Source: an uncultured Bacillota bacterium
Lineage (GTDB): Bacteria > Bacillota_I > Bacilli_A > RFN20 > CAG-631
NCBI GenBank assembly: GCA_905197115.1
Contig: CAJJXN010000010.1
Coordinates: 1 to 32,788 of the forward strand
Direction: 5' to 3'
Length of the DNA: 32,788 nucleotides
Part shown: positions 14,029-23,383 of the stretch, piece after piece
How positions within the stretch are numbered: the first letter of the stretch is position 1
Layout of the letters: each line of letters begins with the position of its first letter
Position numbers and translations under genes: made by a program
The notes under the pieces: generated by a model
Database searches by the model: none
Told to the model about the DNA's origin: nothing
Seen by the model: the letters and a program-made list of their open reading frames with translations, nothing else

Positions 14029-15252
14029 TTATTTTCCCCATTCATTAATTATTTTTGCGAGCATATCATTTTCATCATTCGTTTGAATAGTTTCTTCTTT
14101 AATTTCATTTTCCACCTTTTTTTCTATATTCTTATTTAGATTATTTTTTTGTCCTTTTTTCAAATATAAGATGGTTTGATAAGCATTTTGACATTTTTCT
14201 TTTACAACCGAAGAAATGACTTTATTTACATATCCTTTAAAATTCAAACTATTCTTTTTATTATTCATGCAATAATACAAAACGCTATTAATAATACCAT
14301 TTTGAATATTCATATCTTGTAATTGCTTAATTAAATAAATATCATCTTTAAATAAAGCAGGAACTTGTAGTAATCCTTTATAATAATCATAAGGATCAGC
14401 TGTATCCAAATGATCTGCAAACAAAGTTAAGTCATTCTTTTCATGATCATCCTCTAGATTATCCTTAGACATTTCTTCAACTACTTGATTAAAGGTGTGC
14501 AAATTAACCTTCTTTTTGTTATTTTCATCTACTTCAATAGCAGCTAAAAAACATTTTTCTAAAACTTTTTCATCTAAATCAAATAAGACTTTTATGCGAA
14601 TAATTTCTTTTTTTACGGAAACTGTAAATAACGATTTTGGAATTAAATACTCTGTCATTTTCATAATAAAAGCATTCATATCAAAATTAGATATTACATT
14701 TTGAGTCGTCTTTTCACTAAAGTGAGACGACAAATTTTTTATTGATTTTGGTAAAATGGTGAAACTTTCTTCAAAAGAAGAAGAAATATCTACATAATCC
14801 TCATTAGATAAAGGATTGTCACTATAAAAATATTGTGTACGATAAAATTCATCTTCTCCTAAACTTTCAAGAAGTAATGAATTTAATAAATTATCTTTAA
14901 AAAATTCATTTGGTGATTTCGGAGATTGTAATAAATATAAATAATCTAAAGCAATTTTATTTTCATTTTCTTTTATCTTTGTACTTAAAAGTCCGATACT
15001 TTCGAGTTTTTTTCGTGCATTCAAAAATTCACTTTTGGAAATTTGCATAATCGAAAATAAGCGACGATGAGTCGTATTCGCTGATACAATTTTGCTTAAT
15101 CCAGATTCACTAAAAAGAGTTAGATAAAGACAAGTAGCAATATGACCAATGATTGGTTGATACAAACGAAAAAGTACTTTCTGATCAAAGTCTGTAATAA
15201 TTCCATTTCTTTGAATACAATAAGTATCATATTCTTTGATATCATTTTTCAT
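14029..15252 (-). CDS. dnaB: Replication initiation/membrane attachment protein DnaB (DnaB/DnaD family)
   Basis: Firmicutes DnaB (not the E. coli helicase) works with DnaD and DnaI to load the replicative helicase. The 407-residue protein has the N-terminal winged-helix part with LYQPIIGHIATCLYLTL (about 30-46), then YFYSDNPLSNEDYVD-type middle, and a C-terminal DnaB_2/DnaD-like helical domain (LIKQLQDMNIQNGIINSVLYY, FKGYVNKVISSVVK). The Lys/Glu/Asn-rich tail is low complexity. AGGAGGG precedes the ATG. It lies 39 bp after coaE and one base before dnaI; the dnaB-dnaI pair is a Firmicutes hallmark. nrdR, often between coaE and dnaB, is absent. Confidence 0.9.
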   Translation of the reverse strand: MKNDIKEYDTYCIQRNGIITDFDQKVLFRLYQPIIGHIATCLYLTLFSESGLSKIVSANTTHRRLFSIMQISKSEFLNARKKLESIGLLSTKIKENENKIALDYLYLLQSPKSPNEFFKDNLLNSLLLESLGEDEFYRTQYFYSDNPLSNEDYVDISSSFEESFTILPKSIKNLSSHFSEKTTQNVISNFDMNAFIMKMTEYLIPKSLFTVSVKKEIIRIKVLFDLDEKVLEKCFLAAIEVDENNKKKVNLHTFNQVVEEMSKDNLEDDHEKNDLTLFADHLDTADPYDYYKGLLQVPALFKDDIYLIKQLQDMNIQNGIINSVLYYCMNNKKNSLNFKGYVNKVISSVVKEKCQNAYQTILYLKKGQKNNLNKNIEKKVENEIKEETIQTNDENDMLAKIINEWGK

Positions 15253-15291
15253 TTTGCTTCCCTCCTATCTTTAATTTAGACTTCTTTTATT

Positions 15292-15867
15292 TTAACGAAT
15301 TTCTTGTAATTTAGCAACTAGCGATTCAAGAGAATGATAAACTTTTTGTAAATCCTTTTGATTTTGAATCGTAGTATTCGCCATACTCGCTTTTTTTTCT
15401 TGGCTAAATTGTTCATTTAATAGAATTTTCATAAATTCATAATTTTTTTCATCTCGATTTTTTAATTGTTTTTGTTGCATTTCTTCATCAATTAAAACCG
15501 CAATGGTATAATCACAATATATTTGTAAATTACATTCAAATAATAAAGGAATTTCTACAAAAACAAGTTGATTCAGATTGTTTCTTTTAATCTCTAATAT
15601 AGAAGAAATCACATCTGGATGAATAATTTCATTTAATTGTTGTAACTTTTGATGATTTTTAATAATCTCATTTTTGATGATTTGCTTATCCACTCTATCT
15701 TCTATAACACAACCAAATTCTTTATTTAATAAAACCTTTATATTATTTTTTAAATAAGCTTGCTTAACAAAGTCATCACTATCATAAACTACATAGCCCA
15801 TTTTTTTTAACATATTACCAATAAAAGTTTTTCCACTACCGATAATTCCTGTTATTCCAATTAACAT
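15292..15867 (-). CDS. coaE: Dephospho-CoA kinase
   Basis: Last step of coenzyme A synthesis: ATP-dependent 3'-phosphorylation of dephospho-CoA. The 191-residue P-loop kinase has Walker A GIIGSGKT (7-14), the D-S-D (YDSDDFV) substrate loop, HPDV around the middle, and the lid region with VEIPLLFE. The C-terminal part (RDEKNYEFMKILLNEQ) matches the usual R..R...Q layout only partly. It sits 8 bp after mutM in the polA-mutM-coaE order common in Bacilli. Confidence 0.94.
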   Translation of the reverse strand: MLIGITGIIGSGKTFIGNMLKKMGYVVYDSDDFVKQAYLKNNIKVLLNKEFGCVIEDRVDKQIIKNEIIKNHQKLQQLNEIIHPDVISSILEIKRNNLNQLVFVEIPLLFECNLQIYCDYTIAVLIDEEMQQKQLKNRDEKNYEFMKILLNEQFSQEKKASMANTTIQNQKDLQKVYHSLESLVAKLQEIR

Positions 15868-15875
15868 ACACTATC

Positions 15876-16694
15876 CTACTTTCTTTGACAATGAGGACAA
15901 TAATGTGTTCCTCTTTGTGCAATTTTATCTTTTAGAATTATATGATTGCAAATAGGACATGGCGTTCCTTGTTTTCCATACACATTTAATTTGGTTTGGA
16001 AAAGACCATCAATTCCATGTGCACTTTGAAAGGACTTAACGGTAGACCCTCCCAATTTTATAGCATCTTTTAAAACTTTCTTGGCATTTTCGATTATAAT
16101 ATCACATTGTTTTTTACTAATTTTTTTCCCTTCTTTAAAGGGAGAAATCTTACTTGCAAAGCAGATTTCATCCGCGTAAATATTACCAATTCCTGCTAAA
16201 ATACTTTGATCAAGCAAAATTTGTTTAATTGACTTGGATAAATGATGTATTTTTTCGTATAAGTATTTCCCATTTTCGACATCAAAAGGTTCTTTTCCTA
16301 ATTGGTTTAATGGCTTTTGTTTAAAAATATCTACATTCGCATCAAAGTATACCATTCTACCGAATTTTCTTACATCATGATATGCTAAGTTAGTACCATC
16401 TTGAAAGTAAAAACAAAGATGAGTATGTTTATCTCTTTTTTCAATATTATAATGATATTTCCCTTCCATACGCAAATGAGAAATTAAAAAGCCATTAGTC
16501 AATACAAAAATGAGATATTTTCCATATCTTTGAATATCTTGAATTGTTTGATTAATTAAGATTTGTGTAAATGTTTCTTTATTAATATTTTCAAGAATTC
16601 GTTCATAATATACTTCCACATTGACAATTTTTTTGCTTAAAACATATTTTTTTAATGTTTCTTTAACGGTTTCTACTTCTGGTAATTCTGGCAT
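15876..16694 (-). CDS. mutM: Formamidopyrimidine-DNA glycosylase
   Basis: Base-excision repair enzyme that removes 8-oxoguanine and ring-opened purines and cleaves by beta/delta elimination. The 272-residue protein starts MPELPEVETV with the catalytic Pro2 and Glu3 in place, has KYLIF and HLRMEGKY, the helix-two-turn-helix LLDQSILAGIGNIYADE, the SVKSFQ-type segment with the H..GL loop, and a C-terminal zinc finger with C246, C249, C266 and C269. All family hallmarks are intact. GAAGGTGAT precedes the ATG, 11 bp after polA; pairing polA with mutM fits coupled repair synthesis. Confidence 0.96.
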   Translation of the reverse strand: MPELPEVETVKETLKKYVLSKKIVNVEVYYERILENINKETFTQILINQTIQDIQRYGKYLIFVLTNGFLISHLRMEGKYHYNIEKRDKHTHLCFYFQDGTNLAYHDVRKFGRMVYFDANVDIFKQKPLNQLGKEPFDVENGKYLYEKIHHLSKSIKQILLDQSILAGIGNIYADEICFASKISPFKEGKKISKKQCDIIIENAKKVLKDAIKLGGSTVKSFQSAHGIDGLFQTKLNVYGKQGTPCPICNHIILKDKIAQRGTHYCPHCQRK

Positions 16695-16705
16695 TCTATC
16701 ACCTT

Positions 16706-19279
16706 CTATTTTGCTTCAAGCCAATTTTTCCCAATACTATAATTGACTTCTAAAGAAATTTGATCATTGACTACATTTTCCATAATTTTTTGAATCTCTT
16801 TTGCTACTTCATCTGCATGATTTTCTTCTACTTCAATTAAAAGTTCGTCATGAATTTGACAAGTGAGCGCAATATCATAAGGACTTTCTTGAATATATTT
16901 ATCTACAGCAATCATTGCAATTTTAATAATATCTGCCGCGCTTCCTTGAATTGGCGTATTCATCGCCACTCTTTTGCCAAACTCACGCGTTTGATAAACT
17001 TGAGCATTAATTTCTGGAACCATGCGTCTTCTTCTAAGCATAGTCGTTACATAACCATTGTTTTTACAAAATTCTACATTATCATCTAAATATTGTTTTA
17101 CTTTTGGATAGGTTTCAAAAAAAGTTTCAATAAATGCTTTTGAAGTTTGCATATCCACACCTATTTGTTCTGAGAGTCCCCATGGTGAAATTCCATAAAT
17201 GATTCCAAAGTTAATGGCTTTTGATATTCTTCTTTGTTCTTTCGTTACTGCTTCTAAAGGAACTTTATAAACCTTTGAAGCTGTAATCGCATGAATATCA
17301 ACATTATGTTTATAAGCATCTAACATCGCCTCATCTTGAGATAATATAGCCAAAAGTCTTAATTCAATTTGCGAATAATCAAGAGAAATTAAGCGATATC
17401 CTTGCGGTGCAATGATTAACTTTCTTATAATCATTCTAGAATCATCACGAACACTTAAATTTTGCATATTGGGTTGAGAGGATGAAAGTCTTCCTGTCAT
17501 CGTTGAAGATTGATTAAATAACGCATGAATTCGTTGATTTTCATCTTTAAAAGTATAAAAGGAATCAATGTAAGTGTTTAACAATTTCGTATATTTGCGA
17601 TATTCTAAAATTTTAGAAACAATAGGATGTAAATCAATAATACGATTTAAATCATCCGCAGTTGTCGACATTTTCTTATTACATGGTAGTTTTAGTTCAT
17701 TGTATAATAAATCAGCTAATTGCTTCGTTGAATTAATATTAAATTCTTCTCCTTTATTTGCTAGTTGATGAATTTCAGTTTCTAGTTGTTTAATTTTCGA
17801 ATCATATTCATTGGATAATTCGTCTAATAATTGTGTATCGACTAATACACCCTTTTGTTCCATCTTTTTTAAAATAAAGGAAAGTGGTTGTTCAACTTGA
17901 AACAATAATTCTTCATTATCCAATTCTTTAATTTTATCCATTACTTTAAAATGAATATCAAAACATGCTTTTGAAACTTTTAAAGCGTAATTTGCATATT
18001 CTTCTAAAGTGGCTTGTTTAGTTAAACTAGAAAGGTGAATATCATACATGGATAACATCATTAAAGGATCATCACTAATATTTTGATTAATTAAATAGTT
18101 TGCTAATAAAATGTCAAAATTAAAGCCTTTTGCTTTGATTCCTTCTTTTTCTAAAAGAATCAATGTTTTTTTAATATCATATACTTGTTTAGCATAATTC
18201 TCATTTTCTAAATAGTCAATAAAATCTAAGTCAAATAAAAGCATATCTTTACTAATGTATTCACACGTTTCTTGATTCGCAATTGCAATACCTCTAAAAT
18301 CGTGATAATGGTAATTTTCTTTATCAAAATCAATAAAAATGAAACTTTCTTTATTTAACATAGAAGGCGAAATTTTATCTACAATTTTGCCATCCACTTG
18401 AAATATTTCTTCTTTTGCCTCTTGTGTATACTTGAGTAATGATTTAATATTGTATTTTTTAAAAAATACATTCATGGCTACTTTATCATAATCTTGATAA
18501 TGGCTATCATGTAAATCATAATCAATATTCATTGTGGTATCAATGGTGGCTAATTTGTAACTAAGTTGTGCCATCTCTTGATCATTTAATAATTTTTCTT
18601 TTAATTTTCCCTTGATTTCATCGATCGATTCATAAATTTTATTTAAACTTCCATAGCGTGATACCAAATCAAAAGCCGTTTTTTCGCCAACACCTTTCAC
18701 TCCTGGAATATTATCACTTGAATCTCCCATCAAAGCTTTCACATCAATAATTTGTTTTGGTTCAATTCCATATATATCGTGCATATGCGTGCGATCAAAA
18801 ACTTCCACCTCTGATAATCCTTTTCGCATCATATAAATATGAACGTGATCGTCAATCAGTTGTAACAAATCACGATCCCCTGTATAAACATTTACTTCAA
18901 AACCTTCATTTTGGGCTTTTATTGATAAAGAGCCAATAATATCATCGGCTTCATATCCATCAATTTCAATCGTCTTAATGTTGGATACATCTAAAAATTC
19001 ACGAATTAAAGGAAATTGCATTTTTAATTCATCGGGTAGTTGTTTACGATTCGCTTTATAATCACTAAATTCTTGGTGACGAAATTTCTTGCCAGGACTA
19101 TCTAAAGCAACAATAATATCTTCAAAATCCTTATTTTGCAATAGTTTCATGATAATGGAAGAAAATAAGTATAAAGCATTCGTCGGCGTATTATCTAAAC
19201 TTCGTGTCATTCTTGTAGCTGTAGCATAATAAGCCCTAAATATGAGTGCATTTCCATCAATTAAAAGTAACTTTTTCAT
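16706..19279 (-). CDS. polA: DNA polymerase I
   Basis: Repair and Okazaki-fragment-processing polymerase. From ATG 19279 it is 857 residues. Order: 5'-nuclease domain (LLLIDGNALIFRAYYAT, YEADDIIGSL, GDRDLLQL, DSSDNIPGVKGVGEKTA), a central 3'-5' exonuclease fold that lacks the catalytic DxE (it starts FIFIDFDKEN), then the family A polymerase domain with motif A DYSQIELRLLA, motif B RRISKAINFGIIYG and motif C CQIHDELL. Loss of proofreading is usual in Bacilli Pol I. A further ATG at 19294 falls on the ribosome site GGGAGGAAT, so 19279 is preferred. It starts 3 bp after the dnaE stop. Confidence 0.96.
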   Translation of the reverse strand: MKKLLLIDGNALIFRAYYATATRMTRSLDNTPTNALYLFSSIIMKLLQNKDFEDIIVALDSPGKKFRHQEFSDYKANRKQLPDELKMQFPLIREFLDVSNIKTIEIDGYEADDIIGSLSIKAQNEGFEVNVYTGDRDLLQLIDDHVHIYMMRKGLSEVEVFDRTHMHDIYGIEPKQIIDVKALMGDSSDNIPGVKGVGEKTAFDLVSRYGSLNKIYESIDEIKGKLKEKLLNDQEMAQLSYKLATIDTTMNIDYDLHDSHYQDYDKVAMNVFFKKYNIKSLLKYTQEAKEEIFQVDGKIVDKISPSMLNKESFIFIDFDKENYHYHDFRGIAIANQETCEYISKDMLLFDLDFIDYLENENYAKQVYDIKKTLILLEKEGIKAKGFNFDILLANYLINQNISDDPLMMLSMYDIHLSSLTKQATLEEYANYALKVSKACFDIHFKVMDKIKELDNEELLFQVEQPLSFILKKMEQKGVLVDTQLLDELSNEYDSKIKQLETEIHQLANKGEEFNINSTKQLADLLYNELKLPCNKKMSTTADDLNRIIDLHPIVSKILEYRKYTKLLNTYIDSFYTFKDENQRIHALFNQSSTMTGRLSSSQPNMQNLSVRDDSRMIIRKLIIAPQGYRLISLDYSQIELRLLAILSQDEAMLDAYKHNVDIHAITASKVYKVPLEAVTKEQRRISKAINFGIIYGISPWGLSEQIGVDMQTSKAFIETFFETYPKVKQYLDDNVEFCKNNGYVTTMLRRRRMVPEINAQVYQTREFGKRVAMNTPIQGSAADIIKIAMIAVDKYIQESPYDIALTCQIHDELLIEVEENHADEVAKEIQKIMENVVNDQISLEVNYSIGKNWLEAK

Positions 19280-19281
19280 TT

Positions 19282-22200
19282 TTATTCCTCCCATTTTTTC
19301 ATTTGATTTATGTATAAAATTTGTTTATTTTTTACATAAACATGAACAACAACAATATCTTTTTTTCTAAATTGATTTTGATATTGCAAAGCAATTTGAT
19401 TATAAGCATATAAATGAACCCAATCCGTTTCATCTTCTAAAATAATATGTAAGTAATCTTTTCCTTCTTTTGTTTTTAAAATATCTATACGATTTATTTT
19501 ACCTAAAATAGTGATACTTCCACTATCCTCTCTTATCTCATTTAAAGATGTAATTGAATGCGTACATTTTTCTTTTAAAAGAGTCAGTGGATGTTTACTT
19601 AAATATACTCCTAATACTTCTTTTTCTTTGGCTAAGAAATCCACATCCACCTCTTTATTCATTAAAATCGGTAATGGAATATAATCATAATTTTGATAAT
19701 CATGTGGTTCATATGGCAAATCATAAAACATTTTTCCATAATCATATAAAGATAATAAATTAGCAATTAATTGTGAGCGTGAAATATGAAAACAATCTAA
19801 TGCCCCACTATAAATGAGTGCTTCAATATTTACTAAATTTAGATTGATTTTTACCATTCGAATTATAAAATCATAGATATCTAAAAACAAGCCCTTTTCT
19901 CTTTCAAGCAAAATGTCACTTGCCACTTTATTTTTTAATGATTTAATATTATTTAATCCAAACATGATTTTTTTATCTATAATTGAATAGTTTAGTTGTG
20001 ATTGATTAATATCTGGCAATTTTAAAGAAATATGAAAATACTTTGCTTCATTCATTAAGGCTGTTTTTTTAGAATCACTATCCGCATTCATAGAAAATAA
20101 GGTCGCATAAAAAATTTCAGGGTATTGTAATTTTACAGCGGCCATGATAACTGCAATTTTAGCATATCCGACAGAATGAGCCTTGTTAAATCCATATTCA
20201 GCAAAACGATAAATTAAATCAAACAAGGCAGTAGCCATATTCTTATCATAATGGTTTTCTACACTTCGCTGAATAAATATATTTTTTTGTTTTTGTAATT
20301 CTAGACTATCTTTTTTACCAATTGCTCTTCTAAATAAATCTGCTTCAGATAAACTATAATGACCTATCTTTTGAACGATTTGCATAATTTGTTCTTGATA
20401 GACAATAATTCCATAAGTTGGTTCTAGAATTTCTTTTAAATCTTCATGCAAATACGTGATTTCTTCTTTATGATGTTTTCTAGCAATAAAACTTGAAATA
20501 TTTTTCATTGGTCCAGGTCGAAATAAAGCTAATAAACTTACGATATCCTCAAAACAAGTTGGTTTTAATTCACTAATTGTTCTTTTCATACCATCGCTTT
20601 CAAGTTGAAAAATACCTAATGTATTACCTGTTGCTAAAAAATCATACACTTCTTTGTAATCATATACAAAACAATCAATTGTATATTGTTTATTTTCTAA
20701 TTTATTTATTTTTTTAAAACATTCATCAAGAATGGTCAAATTTTTCAAACCTAAAATATCCATCTTAATTAAGCCAATCTTTTCAATTTGTTTATAATCA
20801 TATTGTGTCACATAAGTATTTTCATTTACTTCTATGACTGGCACTACTTCATTTAAATTCGATGAATAAAAAACGACTCCTGCAGCATGCATACCACTTT
20901 GTCTTTTTAACCCTTCAATTTGACTTGCTAAAGAGACAAGTTGTTTATATTTTTGATGGCGATCGACAATTTCTTTAAAACTTTTGATTTCTTTATAAGC
21001 TTTTGCTAAAGGAATATCTTCATTTTTAGGATAAAATGAAAGTAAATAATCTACTTCTTCATTTTTCATAGGTAAAATTCGTGCAATATCACGAATAGCA
21101 CTCTTTGGACCTAATGTTGAAAAAGTTCCAATATGACTCACATATTTATAACCATATTTTTCCTTTATATATTCAATTACTTGATCTCTTTTAACATCTA
21201 AAAAGTCAATATCGATATCGGGCATAGAAATTCTAGCGATGTTTAAAAAACGTTCAAATAAAAGATTATGTTTTAAAGGATCAATAGTTGTTATATTCAT
21301 TAAATACGCAACCAAAGAAGAAGCGGCACTTCCTCTTGCTGGCCCTACCATAATATCATGCGTTTTGGCATAATTCACATAATCGGCAACGATTAAAAAA
21401 TAATCACCAAAACCCATTTTTTCTATGACATCTAATTCATATTTTAAACGTTTTTGATATTCTTTTGAATCAAGTCCTAAAGTTATTAAACGTTTTTGAC
21501 AAATATCGTTCATCATTTGAATTGGATTTTCTTGATTTTTATAAACTTTTGGCAAGCTAAAAGGTAAATGCGGAATTTTTACATTGCATTTATTTAAAAA
21601 TAAGCGCAAATTCGATAATTCATCTGGTTCATACATTACTTTTAAGTCATGTTCATCTTTAAAAAATGCATCCACAATGGCATTATTGCTTAAAAATTCT
21701 TTATTTGCTTTTTGTTGATTTTTAATACAATCTAAAAGATTTAAAATAATCGTATCTTTTGCATGAAGATGGCTAACCATTTGCATGGCAATGGAGGCAA
21801 TATGATGTCGTGCACATAATTCTTTTTGCGTAAGCAAATTTTGTTTGTCACAATTTCGATAACGATAAACGCCAAAATAAAGATCTTTATAAAGCGATGA
21901 TAACATCTCTAACCATTCATTTATTTGATAAAAATCATTTTGTTTCAATAAAGTATTAAAATATTCATTGTCAGATGGGATGACACAAATTAGATTTTCA
22001 CTATATAATCGCAAATCTTTTTTTTCTAAAGCTTTAGTATTTATTTGATTTACATTAGAAGTTAAAGTCACAAGATTTTTATAACCATATTCATTTTTAG
22101 CAAACAATAAAATAGAAGAAGCTTTTTCTTCTTGAAAATAAATTTTCATTTCTACACCAATAATGGGTTTTAAATTGTTTTGTAAGCATAAATGATAAAA

Positions 22201-22344
22201 TTCGGAAACTCCAAACATATTGTTTACATCACAAATAGATGCATACTCAAAATTTGATTGCAAACTAAGTTGAATCAATTTTGGTACTGTTATTGTGCTA
22301 CTTAAAAAAGTATTATCTGTACGAACCCGTAAATTGATAGCCAC
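19282..22344 (-). CDS. dnaE: DNA polymerase III alpha subunit DnaE
   Basis: Family C replicative polymerase (DnaE1/DnaE3 type of Firmicutes) that extends RNA primers, normally beside PolC. About 1020 residues, near the short Bacillus form. The N-terminal PHP domain has lost the metal HxH (it reads NLRVRTD), so no PHP proofreading is expected. Polymerase motifs: GDYFLIVADYV, GPARGSAASSLVAYL, the catalytic PDIDIDF near residues 372-380, SGMHAAGVV, and FNKAHSVGYA; a tandem HhH region and C-terminal OB fold (ITILGKINRIDI) follow. I take GTG 22344 as start because AGGTGAT lies six to seven bases upstream; a GTG at 22353 overlaps that site. First gene of the replication/repair operon. Confidence 0.93.
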   Translation of the reverse strand: MAINLRVRTDNTFLSSTITVPKLIQLSLQSNFEYASICDVNNMFGVSEFYHLCLQNNLKPIIGVEMKIYFQEEKASSILLFAKNEYGYKNLVTLTSNVNQINTKALEKKDLRLYSENLICVIPSDNEYFNTLLKQNDFYQINEWLEMLSSLYKDLYFGVYRYRNCDKQNLLTQKELCARHHIASIAMQMVSHLHAKDTIILNLLDCIKNQQKANKEFLSNNAIVDAFFKDEHDLKVMYEPDELSNLRLFLNKCNVKIPHLPFSLPKVYKNQENPIQMMNDICQKRLITLGLDSKEYQKRLKYELDVIEKMGFGDYFLIVADYVNYAKTHDIMVGPARGSAASSLVAYLMNITTIDPLKHNLLFERFLNIARISMPDIDIDFLDVKRDQVIEYIKEKYGYKYVSHIGTFSTLGPKSAIRDIARILPMKNEEVDYLLSFYPKNEDIPLAKAYKEIKSFKEIVDRHQKYKQLVSLASQIEGLKRQSGMHAAGVVFYSSNLNEVVPVIEVNENTYVTQYDYKQIEKIGLIKMDILGLKNLTILDECFKKINKLENKQYTIDCFVYDYKEVYDFLATGNTLGIFQLESDGMKRTISELKPTCFEDIVSLLALFRPGPMKNISSFIARKHHKEEITYLHEDLKEILEPTYGIIVYQEQIMQIVQKIGHYSLSEADLFRRAIGKKDSLELQKQKNIFIQRSVENHYDKNMATALFDLIYRFAEYGFNKAHSVGYAKIAVIMAAVKLQYPEIFYATLFSMNADSDSKKTALMNEAKYFHISLKLPDINQSQLNYSIIDKKIMFGLNNIKSLKNKVASDILLEREKGLFLDIYDFIIRMVKINLNLVNIEALIYSGALDCFHISRSQLIANLLSLYDYGKMFYDLPYEPHDYQNYDYIPLPILMNKEVDVDFLAKEKEVLGVYLSKHPLTLLKEKCTHSITSLNEIREDSGSITILGKINRIDILKTKEGKDYLHIILEDETDWVHLYAYNQIALQYQNQFRKKDIVVVHVYVKNKQILYINQMKKWEE

Positions 22345-22351
22345 AATTATC

Positions 22352-22400
22352 ACCTACTTGTTCTTATTTTAGCATACTTATAATAAAATTATAAGTAGGT
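22352..22400 (-). promoter_or_regulatory. Inverted repeat pairing dnaE ribosome site with lysR 3' end
   Basis: On the minus strand ACCTACTT (22400-22393) is perfectly complementary to AAGTAGGT (22359-22352), the latter being the dnaE Shine-Dalgarno. A transcript reading through from lysR could hide the dnaE ribosome site; one starting at the local promoter would not contain the left arm. Confidence 0.3.
22375..22397 (-). promoter_or_regulatory. 23-bp palindrome and promoter region of dnaE
   Basis: Perfect arms TACTTATAAT and ATTATAAGTA around three bases. The minus strand offers TATAAT (22393-22388, with TTGTTG 18 bp upstream) inside it and an extended -10 TGCTAAAAT just downstream (22374-22366). 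Either would be overlapped or abutted by a protein bound to the palindrome. Confidence 0.45.
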
Positions 22401-22410
22401 ATCATTTTAT

Positions 22411-23283
22411 TCAACAAATATTTTTTTCAAAATTATCTATAAATTCTAAAGCTAACTTACTTAAATAATGATTTTTCTTATATATTATGACCATATTTGA
22501 AGATAAATTTGCTTCATTAATTGGCAAATATTTCACATTTTTATCTTGAATATATTTTGTTGCTGATAATGGAGTGATGGCGATTCCAATTCCTTTAGAA
22601 GCCCACAATATAGCTGTTCGTGCATCATCACAATTGCAAATTACATTTAAAGGTATTCTTTTTTCTTGAAATAAAGAAGAAATTAAATTATAAAATCTTC
22701 GATACATGACTAAAGGTTTATCTTTTAAATTTTTTAAAAGAATAGGTTTATTATCAAAGACATATTTATCTTGCTTATAGACAATGACCATTTTATCTTC
22801 AATTAATTCTTTTATTTCTAAATTTGTCGATGAAAAGGGCGTTCTAATTAAAGCAAATTCAATTAAATTTGAATTTAATAATTCAATTAATTCATAGGTG
22901 TTTTTTTCGTACAATTCATAGGTGATTTGTGGATTTTTACGATAAAAAGGGACTATTCCATATTCCATAAGAACCATGTGAGCAGAAGATACACAACCAA
23001 ACGATAAATTCCCTTTTACACTTCTTTCTAAATCATTGATTTCTTTAATACTTTGTTTATGAAGTTCAAGCAGATGAATCGCTTTACTATATAATATCTT
23101 TCCACTTTCAGTTAATGAAATATTTCTAGAACCACGAATAAATAAAGTAGTATTTAATTCTTGCTCTAGCATTTTAATTGCATGACTTAATGGCGGTTGA
23201 GTAATATTTAATTCTTTTGCTGCTTTTGAAATATTTCCCTCTAAAACGATAGTTACAAAATATTGTAGTTGACGAATATCCAT
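22411..23283 (-). CDS. LysR-family transcription regulator
   Basis: A 290-residue LysR-type regulator. Residues 1-60 form the winged helix-turn-helix (MDIRQLQYFVTIVLEGNISK, then AAKELNITQPPLSHAIKMLE, LFIRGSRNISLTESG), followed by a linker helix and a periplasmic-binding-protein-like effector domain (LSFGCVSSAHMVLMEYG onward; AILWASKGIGIAITPLSA near the end). Effector unknown. It is divergent from the ABC exporter pair with overlapping promoters in a 100-bp gap, so it most likely controls that exporter and itself. It has its own sigma-A promoter and a GGAGTGAT ribosome site, and ends with TGA. Confidence 0.92.
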   Translation of the reverse strand: MDIRQLQYFVTIVLEGNISKAAKELNITQPPLSHAIKMLEQELNTTLFIRGSRNISLTESGKILYSKAIHLLELHKQSIKEINDLERSVKGNLSFGCVSSAHMVLMEYGIVPFYRKNPQITYELYEKNTYELIELLNSNLIEFALIRTPFSSTNLEIKELIEDKMVIVYKQDKYVFDNKPILLKNLKDKPLVMYRRFYNLISSLFQEKRIPLNVICNCDDARTAILWASKGIGIAITPLSATKYIQDKNVKYLPINEANLSSNMVIIYKKNHYLSKLALEFIDNFEKNIC

Positions 23284-23312
23284 TTAATCACTCCATTTTC
23301 TATATTTTTTTT

Positions 23313-23352
23313 ATATAGTTTACATATATTATAAATACTTTTAATATAGTTT
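23313..23352. repeat. Direct repeat ATATAGTTT, possible LysR binding sites
   Basis: ATATAGTTT occurs at 23313-23321 and 23344-23352, 31 bp apart (about three helical turns). The first falls at the predicted lysR start, the second overlaps both -35 regions. The first is also part of an ATATA/TATAT inverted repeat with 7 bases between. AT-rich context makes chance possible. Confidence 0.35.
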
Positions 23353-23356
23353 TCAA
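23328..23356 (-). promoter_or_regulatory. Sigma-A promoter of the lysR gene
   Basis: Minus strand -35 TTGAAA (23356-23351), 17-bp spacer, -10 TATAAT (23333-23328). Confidence 0.78.
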
Positions 23357-23367
23357 CTGCGTATAAT
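23339..23367 (+). promoter_or_regulatory. Putative promoter of the ABC exporter genes
   Basis: Perfect -10 TATAAT at 23362-23367 but a poor -35 (TTTTAA at 23339-23344, 17-bp spacer), face to face with and overlapping the lysR promoter. A weak -35 fits a promoter that needs an activator. Confidence 0.5.
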
Positions 23368-23383
23368 AAGAAAAGGTGATAGT

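Noticed and set aside
19280..19294. Longer DNA polymerase I start (ATG 19294)
   Set aside because: It coincides with the GGGAGGAAT ribosome site for ATG 19279 and adds non-family residues.
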